This document shows, in pieces, positions 41,788 through 50,029 of a DNA stretch of 64,000 nucleotides. The notes under the pieces are model-generated. The model had not been told where the DNA came from. It made no database searches and worked only from the letters and a program-made list of their open reading frames with translations. How positions within the stretch are numbered: the first letter of the stretch is position 1; each line of letters starts with the position of its first letter. This stretch comes from Phenylobacterium sp. (GTDB taxonomy: Bacteria > Pseudomonadota > Alphaproteobacteria > Caulobacterales > Caulobacteraceae). The position numbers were made by a program, and so were the translations under genes. Where the stretch lies: the NCBI RefSeq assembly GCF_025351295.1, contig NZ_JANXWD010000115.1, positions 1 through 64,000 of the forward strand. The letters run 5' to 3'.

Positions 41788-42138
41788 ATGAGCGACGTGA
41801 CCATCTATCACAACCCCGGCTGCGGAACGTCCCGCAACACCCTGGCCCTGCTGCGCGGGAAGGGCATCGAGCCCACGGTGGTGGAGTATCTGAAGACCGG
41901 CTGGACGCGGGCGCAGCTGATCGCGCTGCTGGCGCGGATGGAGGCCACGGCGCACGACATCCTGCGTGACCGCGGCACCAACGCTCAGGCCCTGGGTCTG
42001 ACCGATCCGAACGCCGCCGACGAAGTGCTGATCGCGGCGATGATCATCGAGCCGGTCCTGGTCAACCGCCCCATCGTGGTGACGCCCAAGGGCGCGGCGC
42101 TCTGCCGGCCGGCCGAGCTGGTCCTGGGCCTGATCTGA
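41788..42138 (+). CDS. arsC: Arsenate reductase, glutaredoxin-coupled type
   Basis: This 116-residue thioredoxin-fold protein has catalytic Cys12 in NPGCGTSRNTL, the LKTGWTRAQL segment and the C-terminal arginine-bearing NRPIVVTPKGAALCRP. It reduces arsenate to arsenite using glutathione and glutaredoxin. No ArsR, ArsB or Acr3 is nearby, so it is not in a resistance operon. The stop overlaps the methyltransferase start (TGATG). Confidence 0.92.
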   Translation: MSDVTIYHNPGCGTSRNTLALLRGKGIEPTVVEYLKTGWTRAQLIALLARMEATAHDILRDRGTNAQALGLTDPNAADEVLIAAMIIEPVLVNRPIVVTPKGAALCRPAELVLGLI

Positions 42139-42944
42139 TGTCCAGGATCCGCGCGACGGTCGCCAACATCGTCAAGCAGTCGGCGGCCGGGTGGACGGTC
42201 GTCCCGTCCCAGGCCGAGATGAACGACGTGCTCCGGCTGATGGCCAAGTGGCGGTCCCACGCCCTGGCCGAGACCTATTTCTCGCGGCAGGGCGCGACCA
42301 TCTACCAGGGCCCGTTCGCCGGCATGACCTACGTCGAGCAGGCGTCCGAGGGCGCGCTGGTCCCCCGCCTGCTCGGCACCTATGAGAGCGAGCTGCACCC
42401 CCACCTGGCGCGGTTCGCCGCCGAGGGACTGGACTGCGTGATCGATGTGGGCTGCGCGGAGGGCTACTACGCCGTCGGCCTGGCGCGGCAGATGCCCGGG
42501 GTGACGGTCTACGCCCACGACATCGACGCGGCCGCCCGCATCGGCTGCGCCGAGCTCGCGGCCAGGAACGGGGTGGCCGACCGGGTGGTGATCGGCGGCG
42601 AATTCCAGCCCGAGGACTTCCAGCGGTTCGCCGGCCGCCGCGCCCTGGTGATGGTCGACACCGAGGGCGCCGAGGTCGACATCCTGCAGCCGGACCGCGG
42701 CCCCGCCCTCGCCCACATGCGGATCATCGTCGAGACCCATGACGGGATCCGGCCCGGCGCCCTGGCGGCGATGATGCAGCGCTTCTCGGCGACCCACGAC
42801 ATCGTCCGCGTCGACCTGGGCCCCAAGACCTATACGCCGCCCTGGTGGCTTAACGAGCTGGCCCATCTGGACCAGCTGCTGGCGGTCTGGGAATGGCGCA
42901 GTTCCCCCACCCCCTGGCTGGTGATGACGCCCAAGTCGGGTTGA
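42138..42944 (+). CDS. SAM-dependent methyltransferase (class I, FkbM-like)
   Basis: This 268-residue protein has an N-terminal helical part, then a Rossmann methyltransferase core with VIDVGCAEGYYAVGLARQMPG (SAM motif I, residues ~95-115), YAHDID, and VMVDTEGAEVDIL, which resembles the FkbM-family acidic motif. The substrate is unknown. It is coupled to arsC by a TGATG overlap, but a role in arsenic methylation is not supported because the ArsM cysteine pattern is missing. Confidence 0.8.
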   Translation: MSRIRATVANIVKQSAAGWTVVPSQAEMNDVLRLMAKWRSHALAETYFSRQGATIYQGPFAGMTYVEQASEGALVPRLLGTYESELHPHLARFAAEGLDCVIDVGCAEGYYAVGLARQMPGVTVYAHDIDAAARIGCAELAARNGVADRVVIGGEFQPEDFQRFAGRRALVMVDTEGAEVDILQPDRGPALAHMRIIVETHDGIRPGALAAMMQRFSATHDIVRVDLGPKTYTPPWWLNELAHLDQLLAVWEWRSSPTPWLVMTPKSG

Positions 42945-42955
42945 GCTGGACGCCG

Positions 42956-43714
42956 TCAGAACCACCGTTCGTATTCGACCACGAAGCGCACCTGGCCGTT
43001 GGTGTCGTCGCGGGCGGTTCCAACCGGCAGCAGATAGGCGCCCTCGAACTCCAGCTCGGCGTGGTTCAGCCAAGCGGGACGGATCTCCCACTGGGCGACC
43101 GGCCCCAGATAGTGCGCCTGGCGGCCGCCGAAGCTGCGGTCGGTGCCGAGGTCGCCGAACGCCTGGCCGCCGAGCCGCAGGTTGTGGCCGACGTCCCATG
43201 TACCCTGGGCGGCATAGCCGAACTGGGTGTCGTGCTGGCCTGGCCGGTCGGAGAGCGGCCGCTGCGCGATGAGGTTCAGCAGGCCCTCGAAGGATCCCGA
43301 CCGCTTGGCCAGCAGCAGCTTGGCCTCGGCGACACCGGACTCGTTGTGAATGCGCTGCTCATATTCCAGGTAGCCGCCCACATCGACGCCGAGCCCGGGA
43401 ATCTGGCCCAGGTAGACGACGCCCTCGACGGCCAGGGCATCCAGCTTCTTCGCCTCGCCGGCGTGCTGCTCGAATTCGGCCAGCACCGCCAGGCTCAGCC
43501 GATCGCTCACGCCGCGCTCGAGTTCCACCACCGCGGCCTGTTCGCCGTCCAGCGGGCCGCCGGTCAGCCGGCCGCCCCGCAGCTCCACCTCGGTCACGCC
43601 CTTCCTGATGTAGGGAGCGTACACCTTGTTGGAGAGACCAGGCTCCGCCCCCGCCGCGCCCGCCCACCCCAGAACCACCGCGGCCACCGCCACGAACCGC
43701 CACCGACCCCGCAT
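42956..43714 (-). CDS. Putative outer-membrane beta-barrel protein
   Basis: This 252-residue protein has a signal peptide (cleavage near AGA-EPG) and alternating hydrophobic/polar strands such as AVVELERGVSDRLSLAVLAEFEQ and GVDVGGYLEYEQRI. It ends in a strand with terminal aromatic residues (VRFVVEYERWF), the signal used for barrel assembly. The family is not recognised with certainty. It diverges from a cupredoxin gene across a 93-bp spacer with two Fur-box-like sites, suggesting an iron-related or copper-related role. Confidence 0.75.
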   Translation of the reverse strand: MRGRWRFVAVAAVVLGWAGAAGAEPGLSNKVYAPYIRKGVTEVELRGGRLTGGPLDGEQAAVVELERGVSDRLSLAVLAEFEQHAGEAKKLDALAVEGVVYLGQIPGLGVDVGGYLEYEQRIHNESGVAEAKLLLAKRSGSFEGLLNLIAQRPLSDRPGQHDTQFGYAAQGTWDVGHNLRLGGQAFGDLGTDRSFGGRQAHYLGPVAQWEIRPAWLNHAELEFEGAYLLPVGTARDDTNGQVRFVVEYERWF

Positions 43715-43732
43715 CCCAACGCCCTTCGCAAC

Positions 43733-43770
43733 TGATAATTACTCGCATAAATGGTTGCGAACGATTGTCA
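43733..43770. promoter_or_regulatory. Two Fur-box-like sites between divergent genes
   Basis: TGATAATTACTCGCA (43733-43747; complement TGCGAGTAATTATCA) and TGCGAACGATTGTCA (43756-43770) each resemble the 15-bp 7-1-7 Fur operator of proteobacteria of the form TGCGAATnATTCTCA, differing at about two fixed positions. They lie in an AT-rich pocket between the barrel protein and the cupredoxin. Iron regulation is inferred. Confidence 0.5.
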
Positions 43771-43807
43771 ATTGCATCATTGTTGCGGTGCAGATCGGAG
43801 TTTCCAG

Positions 43808-44146
43808 ATGCGTATCGCGCTTGCCGCCCTCGCGGTCGCCGGGCTTGCCGCCGCCGCGCAGGCCGCGACCGGCCCGCATGTGGTGACCTTCACGCTCAAG
43901 GACCACCGGTTCACGCCGGCGGCGGTCGAGGTCCCCGCCGGCCAGCGGATCCGGATCGACCTGATCAACCGCGATGCCGCCACGGAGGAATTCGACAGCG
44001 AGGACCTGCACGTCGAAAAAGACGTCACGCCCAACGGCAAGGTCAGCTTCGAGGTCGGACCCCTGAAGCCCGGCGCCTACAGCTTCATGGGCGAACTGCA
44101 CGCCGATACGGCCAACGGGACCATCACGGCGATCGCGGCCCCCTGA
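43808..44146 (+). CDS. Periplasmic cupredoxin-like protein
   Basis: This 112-residue protein has a signal peptide (cleavage AQA-ATG). The beta-sandwich pattern is that of the Cupredoxin_1 group (VVTFTLKDHRFTPAAVEVPAGQRIRIDLINRD...GAYSFMGELHADTANGTI), with candidate ligands His in DLHVEKD and in GELHADT. Proteins like this often accompany FTR1-type iron permeases (the P19/EfeO context). No permease is in the window. ATG 43808 begins the signal peptide. Confidence 0.82.
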   Translation: MRIALAALAVAGLAAAAQAATGPHVVTFTLKDHRFTPAAVEVPAGQRIRIDLINRDAATEEFDSEDLHVEKDVTPNGKVSFEVGPLKPGAYSFMGELHADTANGTITAIAAP

Positions 44147-44177
44147 GGGCTGGCCGCGTCGCCGTCCTGGCCTAGGC

Positions 44178-45260
44178 TTAGGCGTCGAAGACGATGACCG
44201 AGCGGGCCACGGCGCCGGTCTTCATTTCCTCGAACGCCTCGTTCACCTGGTCCAGGCGGATGCGGCGCGAGATCATGTCGTCCAGGTGCAGCTTGCCGGC
44301 CATGTAGGCGTCCACCAGCCGCGGCATGTCGACCGGGAAGCGGTTGGAGCCCATCAGGGAGCCCTGGATGCGCTTCTCGCCCAGGAAGGCGGCGCCCATC
44401 AGGCTGATGGTCTGACCCACCGGGATCATGCCGATGATGTTGGCGGTGCCGCCGCGGCGCAGCATGTTGAACGACTGCTCCGCGGTCTTGGAGAGGCCGA
44501 TGGCCTCGAAGCTGTGCTGCACGCCGCCCTTGGTCATCTCCATGACCTGCTTGACCACATCGTCGCCGCCCAGGACGAAGTCGGTGGCGCCCATGGACTT
44601 GGCCAGGTTCTCCTTACCCGGCGACATGTCGATGGCGATCACCCGGCCGGCGCCGGCCATGGCCGCGCCGTTCACCGCCGCCAGGCCCACGCCGCCGCAG
44701 CCGATCACCGCCACGGTGTCGCCGGGCCGGACGTTTGAGGTGTGGATCACCGCGCCGACTCCGGTCATCACCCCGCAGCCGATCAGGGCGGCGCGGTCCA
44801 GCGGCATGTCCTTGCGGATCGACACACAGGCATGCTCGTGAATCAGCATGTGCTCGGCGAAGGACGAGAGGTTCAGGTACTGCATCATCGGACCGGTGGG
44901 CGAGGTCAGCCGCGGCTCGGCCTCCTGGTCGCGCTTGGTGTCAGGCGAGACGCACAGGCTCATGTGCCCGGTCAGGCAGTATTCGCAGTGGCCGCAGAAG
45001 GCCGAGAGGCAGGTGATCACATGGTCGCCCACCTTCACCGTGCGGACCTCCGATCCGATGGCTTCCACGACACCGGCGCTTTCGTGGCCCAGCACGGCGG
45101 GCAGCGGGTAGGGGTACTTGCCCTCCATGAAGTGCAGGTCGGAGTGGCAGACGCCGGCGGCCGCGGTGCGGATCAGCACCTCGTGCGGGCCGGGCTTGGA
45201 GATCTGGACGTCCTCGATCTGGAGGGGCTTGCCCACCTCGCGCAGCACCGCAGCCTTCAT
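44178..45260 (-). CDS. Zinc-dependent alcohol dehydrogenase (class III-like MDR)
   Basis: This 360-residue medium-chain dehydrogenase has the catalytic zinc site in GVCHSDLHFMEG and GHESAGVVE, the structural zinc cysteines in CLSAFCGHCEYCLTGHMSLC, and NAD binding at VIGCGGVGLAAVNGA. It belongs to the group with benzyl- or aryl-alcohol and formaldehyde-type dehydrogenases; the exact alcohol is unknown. AAGGGAAA precedes the ATG at 45260. It diverges from chrA. Confidence 0.92.
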   Translation of the reverse strand: MKAAVLREVGKPLQIEDVQISKPGPHEVLIRTAAAGVCHSDLHFMEGKYPYPLPAVLGHESAGVVEAIGSEVRTVKVGDHVITCLSAFCGHCEYCLTGHMSLCVSPDTKRDQEAEPRLTSPTGPMMQYLNLSSFAEHMLIHEHACVSIRKDMPLDRAALIGCGVMTGVGAVIHTSNVRPGDTVAVIGCGGVGLAAVNGAAMAGAGRVIAIDMSPGKENLAKSMGATDFVLGGDDVVKQVMEMTKGGVQHSFEAIGLSKTAEQSFNMLRRGGTANIIGMIPVGQTISLMGAAFLGEKRIQGSLMGSNRFPVDMPRLVDAYMAGKLHLDDMISRRIRLDQVNEAFEEMKTGAVARSVIVFDA

Positions 45261-45380
45261 CGCGTTTCCCTTACCTGTCGTGGATTTGGACGCAGCCTTA
45301 TCGCCGTTCAGACGGACGTGAAAAGCCCTTATCCGCGAAACGGGTCGACAGGCGGCCATCGCCCTTCCATCTAGGAGCGA

Positions 45381-46589
45381 ATGGACGCCACCGCCGCGCC
45401 GACACGGACCGTCACCGCCCTCGACGTCTTCCTGGCCTTCCTGAGGCAGGGACTGACGGCGTTTGGGGGGCCGGTCGCGCACCTGGGCTATTTCCGGCGC
45501 GAGTTCGTGGAGCAGCGCGGCTGGCTGTCGGAGGCCGCCTACGCCGACCTGCTGGCGCTGTGCCACTTCCTGCCGGGGCCGGCCTCCAGCCAGATGGGCA
45601 TGGCGATCGGGCTGCGGCAGGCGGGGCTGGCGGGCGCGCTGGCGGCGTTCGCGGGCTTCACCCTGCCGGCAGCGACGGCGATGATCGCCTTCGCCGAACT
45701 GCGGCCGCGGATCAGCGGGCTGTTCGGCGAGGGCTGGATCCATGGCCTGCACGCGGCGGCGGCGGCCGTGGTGATGCAGGCGGTCTACCAGATGGCCCGG
45801 ACCCTGACCGTGGGGCCGGTGCGGGCCGGGCTGGCGCTCGGCGCCGCCGTGGGGCTGTTCTTGGTCCAGGGCCCGGCCGCCCAGGTGGCGACGCTGGCGG
45901 CCGGCGGGCTGTTCGGCATGCTCCTGCTGCGCGACACGCCGGCCGTGGCGGCCCCGGACGACGCGGCCGAGACCGTCGACGTGCAGAGCGCGGTGATCGC
46001 GCTGGGGCTGTTCGTCCTGCTGCTGGTCGGGCTGCCGATCCTCGCCAGCCTGCTGCAGAACCCGGGCCTGGGCATGGCCAGCGTCTTCTACCGCACCGGC
46101 GCCCTGGTGTTCGGCGGCGGCCATGTGGTGCTGCCGCTGCTGGAGCGCGAGATCGTCGAGCGCCGCTGGCTGGACCAGCAGACGTTCCTGGCCGGCTACG
46201 GCGCGGTGCAGGCCCTGCCCGGCCCGCTGTTCAGCTTCGCGGGTTATGTCGGCGCGGCCCAGCGGTATGGGCCGGGCGGGATCGTGGGCGGCCTGATCGC
46301 GCTGTTCTCGATCTTCCTGCCCAGCCTGCTGCTGATCACCGGCGTGCTGCCGTTCTGGGACCGGCTGAAGCGCGAGGGCTGGGCCCGCGGCGTGGTGGCC
46401 GGGGTCGGCGCGACGGTGGTGGGCGTGCTCGCCGCGGCGCTGTGGAACCCGGTGCTGATGACCGCGGTCCGCCAGCCCGCCGACTGGGCGTTGGTCGGCG
46501 CGGCCTTCGTGTTCCTCCAGGTCGCCAAGCTGCCACCGTGGCTGGTGGTGATCGGCTTCGCCGTCGCGACGGGGGTGTTCCTGCCCTGA
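45381..46589 (+). CDS. chrA: Chromate transporter, CHR family
   Basis: This 402-residue long-chain CHR protein is built of two homologous halves. The first has FLRQGLTAFGGPVAHLGYFRREFV and LPGPASSQMGM; the second has GALVFGGGHVVLPLLEREIVER and QALPGPLFSFAGYVG. Ten or so membrane helices are expected. CHR proteins extrude chromate or take up related oxyanions. No chrB regulator or chromate reductase is adjacent. Confidence 0.93.
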   Translation: MDATAAPTRTVTALDVFLAFLRQGLTAFGGPVAHLGYFRREFVEQRGWLSEAAYADLLALCHFLPGPASSQMGMAIGLRQAGLAGALAAFAGFTLPAATAMIAFAELRPRISGLFGEGWIHGLHAAAAAVVMQAVYQMARTLTVGPVRAGLALGAAVGLFLVQGPAAQVATLAAGGLFGMLLLRDTPAVAAPDDAAETVDVQSAVIALGLFVLLLVGLPILASLLQNPGLGMASVFYRTGALVFGGGHVVLPLLEREIVERRWLDQQTFLAGYGAVQALPGPLFSFAGYVGAAQRYGPGGIVGGLIALFSIFLPSLLLITGVLPFWDRLKREGWARGVVAGVGATVVGVLAAALWNPVLMTAVRQPADWALVGAAFVFLQVAKLPPWLVVIGFAVATGVFLP

Positions 46590-46600
46590 CTTTTCGTCCG

Positions 46601-46720
46601 CTCATCCCGGCGAAGGCCGGGACCTGGATCACCAAGCGCCGATGGGGGATGGAGAACCACCGAGCTCTTCGAACCGACCTCCCGGCCGTCCCATCCGGGT
46701 CCCGGCCTCGCCGGGATGAG
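46601..46720. repeat. Palindromic intergenic repeat, family 1, copy 2
   Basis: The left arm is CTCATCCCGGCGAAGGCCGG (46601-46620, continuing GACC) and the right arm GGTCCCGGCCTCGCCGGGAT (continuing GAG to 46720), nearly perfect inverted copies. The interior holds AAGCGCCGATGGGGG, also found in copy 1. It sits between the convergent 3' ends of chrA and the hydrolase gene. Confidence 0.85.
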
Positions 46721-46725
46721 CGCCC

Positions 46726-47610
46726 TCAGGCCGAAACCGCCTTGGGCGCGCGGGGGGAAAATATGGCTGGGAGTTTGGGCCAGCGGAAGGTCCACCGTTG
46801 CGGCCGGGCCGGGATGCAGCCCTCGATGGCGGCCAGCAGGATCTCGGCGGGGCCGTCGTTCAGGAAGTGGTTGGCGCCCTCCGTGCGGACCACGCGGATC
46901 GGGCGGCGCGTCTGGGTCTCGTTCGCCAGCCGCTCGGCGGCCTCCAGCGGGGCGAAGTCGTCCTTGTCGCCGTGGATCATGTGGATCGGCACGTTCAGCC
47001 GGGCCAGCGCGTGCCTGGCGTGGCGCAGCTGCGGCTTCTGGCCGGTGACCTCGATCACCGCGTGGCGCAGGTCGCGGGGGATCATGCCCAGCGCCTTGGA
47101 GCCCAGGTCCAGCAGCCACTTGGCGGTCGGCCCCGCCTCGCCGAAGAAGCCGGAGAGCAGCACCAGGCCGGCCACCTTGCCGGGGTTCTGCTCGGCCATG
47201 ATCGAGGCGATCGCCGCGCCATAGCTCTGGCCCACCAGCAGCACCTTCTGGCCGCGCGCGGCCTCCAGCAGCGGGGCCAGCGCTTCGGCCTGGACGCGGA
47301 TGTCGGTGACCGGACGGGTTGGCTCGGAGGCGCCGTAGCCGGGACGGTCGACCACGATCATCTCGCGGTCCTGCGGCAGTTCCGACAAGGTCTCGGCCCA
47401 GTACTCGGCCCAGGACGGGGCGCCGGTGATCACCACGATCTTCCAGGGCGCGGGGGTCTCGCGCGGGGTCTGCAGCGCCGAAATGCGCCAGCCGTGGCCG
47501 CCGCCGGCGATGAAGCTGGTCCGGCGCACGACGGTGTCGGGATAGTCGGCGGCCGTCGGGGCGTGCTCGGTGCGGCCCTTGGCGGCGGCCTCGATGGCCG
47601 CCCACCCCAT
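46726..47610 (-). CDS. Alpha/beta-hydrolase fold protein
   Basis: This 294-residue hydrolase has the nucleophile elbow VGQSYGAAIA, an oxyanion region in VITGAPSWAEYW, the acid in HGDKDDFAP and the late histidine in GANHFLND. The N-terminus contains a short extra region before the core. It is probably an esterase or lipase; the substrate is unknown. ATG 47610 has AAGGAG eight bases upstream, so the longer TTG start is rejected. It lies 109 bp downstream of the acyl-CoA ligase on the same strand. Confidence 0.88.
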   Translation of the reverse strand: MGWAAIEAAAKGRTEHAPTAADYPDTVVRRTSFIAGGGHGWRISALQTPRETPAPWKIVVITGAPSWAEYWAETLSELPQDREMIVVDRPGYGASEPTRPVTDIRVQAEALAPLLEAARGQKVLLVGQSYGAAIASIMAEQNPGKVAGLVLLSGFFGEAGPTAKWLLDLGSKALGMIPRDLRHAVIEVTGQKPQLRHARHALARLNVPIHMIHGDKDDFAPLEAAERLANETQTRRPIRVVRTEGANHFLNDGPAEILLAAIEGCIPARPQRWTFRWPKLPAIFSPRAPKAVSA

Positions 47611-47719
47611 GGCGAGCACTCCTTTTGGCCGCTTGCGCTGCAACGGCTATCTCCTGGCGTCCGACTTTAACCTGGGGTGACTAACGCGCTGTGCAAGGTG
47701 AAGTTCGATTAGCATTCGG

Positions 47720-49339
47720 TTATGATTTCGATGCGCTCGGCGGTGTGGCCAGACGGTCACGCAATTCGCGCTTCAGGACCTTGCCGGTCGGCCCCAGCGG
47801 CAGCTCGGACACGATCCGCACCTCGTCGGGTGTCCACCATTTGGCGACCCGTTCGGCGACGTGGGCCTTCAGCGCCTCGGGGTCCGCCGACTGGCCGGGC
47901 CGCAGGGTCACCAGCAGCAGCGGCCGCTCGTCCCACTTGGGGTGCGGCACGCCTATGGCGGCGGCCATGGCGACGGCGGGGTGCGAGCAGACCGCATCCT
48001 CCAGGTCGAGGGTGGAGATCCACTCGCCGCCCGACTTGATCACGTCCTTGGCCCGGTCGGTGAGGCGCAGATAGCCCTCCGCGTCGAGCGTGGCGATGTC
48101 GCCGGTGTCGAACCAGCCGTCGGCGGTGAAGGCCGCCGCCCCGTCCTGCTTGAAATAGGCCGAACTTACCCAGGGCCCGCGCACCTGCAGGGCGCCGGCG
48201 CTCGCGCCGTCGCGCGGCAGCTCGGCACCGTCCTCGCCCAGGATGCGCAGCTCCACGCCCCAGAGCCCCCGCCCCTGCTTGAGTTTCCGCTGCAGGGTGG
48301 CCGCCGCGTCCTCGCCGGCGTGGGCCGGCAGTGGGGTGTTGATGACGCCCAGCGGCGAGGTCTCGGTCATGCCCCAGATCTGCCGCACCCGGCCGCCCAG
48401 CCGGTCCTCGATGCGCGAGATCAGCGCCGCGGTGGGCGCCGAACCGCCGATGGCGATGGTGCGCACGGACGTCAGCTGGCCGCCGGTCTGGTCCAGGTGA
48501 TCGGCGACACCCACCCAGATGGTCGGCACGCCCAGCACGAAGGTGACCCCCTCGGCGGCGATCAGCTCGGCGACGCTGGGCCCGTCCAGCGACCGGCCCG
48601 GCAGCACCAGCTTCGCGCCCACAAGCGGGGCGGCGTAGGGCGTGCACCAGGCGTTGGCGTGGTACATCTGGGCGCAGGGCATCACCACGTCGCCGGCCGA
48701 CAGGTCGAAGGCGTCGGGCAGCGCCAGGGCCAGCGCGTGCAGCACCGTCGAGCGGTGGCTGTAGAGCACGCCCTTGGGATTGCCCGTGGTGCCGGAGGTG
48801 TAGCAGAGGCCAGACGCCTGCCGCTCGTCCAACTCCGGCCAGGCGAAGTCAGGCGAGGCGGCGGCGAGCAGGTCCTCGTAGACCAGCACGCCGGGCGGGG
48901 CGTGCGCCGCGTCGGTCATGGCGACGAAGGTCTTCACGGTCGGCATCTTCGGCGCCAGTTCGGCGACGAGGTCCGAAAAGGTGATGTCGAACAGCAGCAG
49001 GCTATCCTCGGCATGGCCTGCCACCCAGGCCACCTGGTCCGGATGCAGGCGCGGGTTGATGGTGTGCAACACCGCCCCGATCCCGGTGACCGCGAAATAG
49101 AGCTCGAAGTGGCGGTGGGTGCTCCACGCCAGGGTCGCCACCCGGTCACCCTGCTTCACGCCCAGCGACAGCAGGACATTGGCCATCCGTTTGGCGCGCG
49201 CCAGGGCGTCGCGATAGCCGCAGCGGTGGATCGGCCCCTCGACCGTGCGGGTCACCACCTGGGTGTCGCCATGATAGGCGGCCGAATGCTCCAGGATCGA
49301 CGGGAGGGTCAGCGGCCGGTCCATCATCAGGCCGAGCAT
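47720..49339 (-). CDS. Fatty-acid/acyl-CoA ligase, AMP-binding family
   Basis: This 539-residue ANL-superfamily ligase activates a carboxylic acid to its CoA ester via an acyl-adenylate. It has the P-loop-like motif YTSGTTGNPKGV, the A5-type motif WGMTETSPLG, GWFDTGDIA and the catalytic lysine near PTGKVLKREL. It is of the medium/long-chain FadD-like or FadK-like kind. GGAGGA precedes ATG 49339 by nine bases. It may act with the alpha/beta hydrolase downstream in lipid catabolism. Confidence 0.93.
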   Translation of the reverse strand: MLGLMMDRPLTLPSILEHSAAYHGDTQVVTRTVEGPIHRCGYRDALARAKRMANVLLSLGVKQGDRVATLAWSTHRHFELYFAVTGIGAVLHTINPRLHPDQVAWVAGHAEDSLLLFDITFSDLVAELAPKMPTVKTFVAMTDAAHAPPGVLVYEDLLAAASPDFAWPELDERQASGLCYTSGTTGNPKGVLYSHRSTVLHALALALPDAFDLSAGDVVMPCAQMYHANAWCTPYAAPLVGAKLVLPGRSLDGPSVAELIAAEGVTFVLGVPTIWVGVADHLDQTGGQLTSVRTIAIGGSAPTAALISRIEDRLGGRVRQIWGMTETSPLGVINTPLPAHAGEDAAATLQRKLKQGRGLWGVELRILGEDGAELPRDGASAGALQVRGPWVSSAYFKQDGAAAFTADGWFDTGDIATLDAEGYLRLTDRAKDVIKSGGEWISTLDLEDAVCSHPAVAMAAAIGVPHPKWDERPLLLVTLRPGQSADPEALKAHVAERVAKWWTPDEVRIVSELPLGPTGKVLKRELRDRLATPPSASKS

Positions 49340-49403
49340 GGGCGGGGGTCCTCCAGGCGACGCGCCCACGCTAGGCCGGGCCGTCTGCGGCGTCGAGCCG
49401 GCC

Positions 49404-49541
49404 CTCTCCCGTTGGCAACCCAAGGGCCTGGGGCGGCGACGCTCGTGGGCCGTGGCTGGACCCACGGCGGATCACGGTCTTACGCGCCGGCCCTCTCCCT
49501 ACCCTCTCCCTCTCTTCGCCTCGCTTCGCTCGGGGGAGAGG
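49404..49541. repeat. Intergenic repeat, family 2, copy 2
   Basis: This is the second copy of the element at 35826-35942, beginning CTCTCCCGTTGGCAACCCAAGGG and ending ACGCGCCGGCCCTCTCC...CGGGGGAGAG. The core identity is about 80 percent, and an extra CCCTACCCTCTC insertion near the right end makes it longer. It fills the gap between the ligase start and the small gene at 49593; nothing else is seen there. Confidence 0.75.
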
Positions 49542-49592
49542 CGGCCTCACACGGACGTCTCGAGGCGTTTGCCGGCCGGCGTGGCCGGGGTC

Positions 49593-49901
49593 TCACGCGG
49601 GCTCGTAGGTGGCGGCGAAGATGTCGGGCTTGCAGGCGTAGAGCTCGCCCTTGACGCCGCGGATGATCCAGTCCCCCGGGAGGCCCGACAGCTCACCCTC
49701 CAGCGTCCGGATGAGGATGAAGGGCGGCGGGGTCGACCGGCCCTGGACAGCGGATTTGCAGATCACCAGGATGCCCTCGCGGCAGGCTTCGTGGAGCCAG
49801 TGGTTCTGCTGCAGGTCGGCCGTGCGCCAGCCCTCGCGGGCGACGGCGTTGGTGAATCGGACCGCGTCGATGACGACCGGCTTCTTCCTGAATTTGCCCA
49901 T
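49593..49901 (-). CDS. Small phage-type hypothetical protein
   Basis: This 102-residue protein opens MGKFRKKPVVIDAVRF and closes GDWIIRGVKGELYACKPDIF, a pattern common in small proteins of tailed phages and prophages (KFRKKPVVI...GDWIIRGVKGE...KPDIF.ATYE). No other phage gene, integrase or att site is nearby, so it is an orphan. GGAG precedes ATG 49901. The function is unknown. Confidence 0.8.
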   Translation of the reverse strand: MGKFRKKPVVIDAVRFTNAVAREGWRTADLQQNHWLHEACREGILVICKSAVQGRSTPPPFILIRTLEGELSGLPGDWIIRGVKGELYACKPDIFAATYEPA

Positions 49902-50029
49902 GTCCGCTCCGCCCGGCTGAAAGCCTCGCCGAGTCAGTGAAGCCTGACAATAGCACTCCAGGTTGTTGCGGGTCGCCATGACGTCGCACACGGTGCGTCC
50001 GGGCACGGGATATCCCGCGTCCGCCGGTA

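Noticed and set aside
42138..42944. ArsM arsenite methyltransferase because it follows arsC
   Set aside because: The conserved cysteines of ArsM are absent and the motif set is FkbM-like; adjacency alone is not enough.
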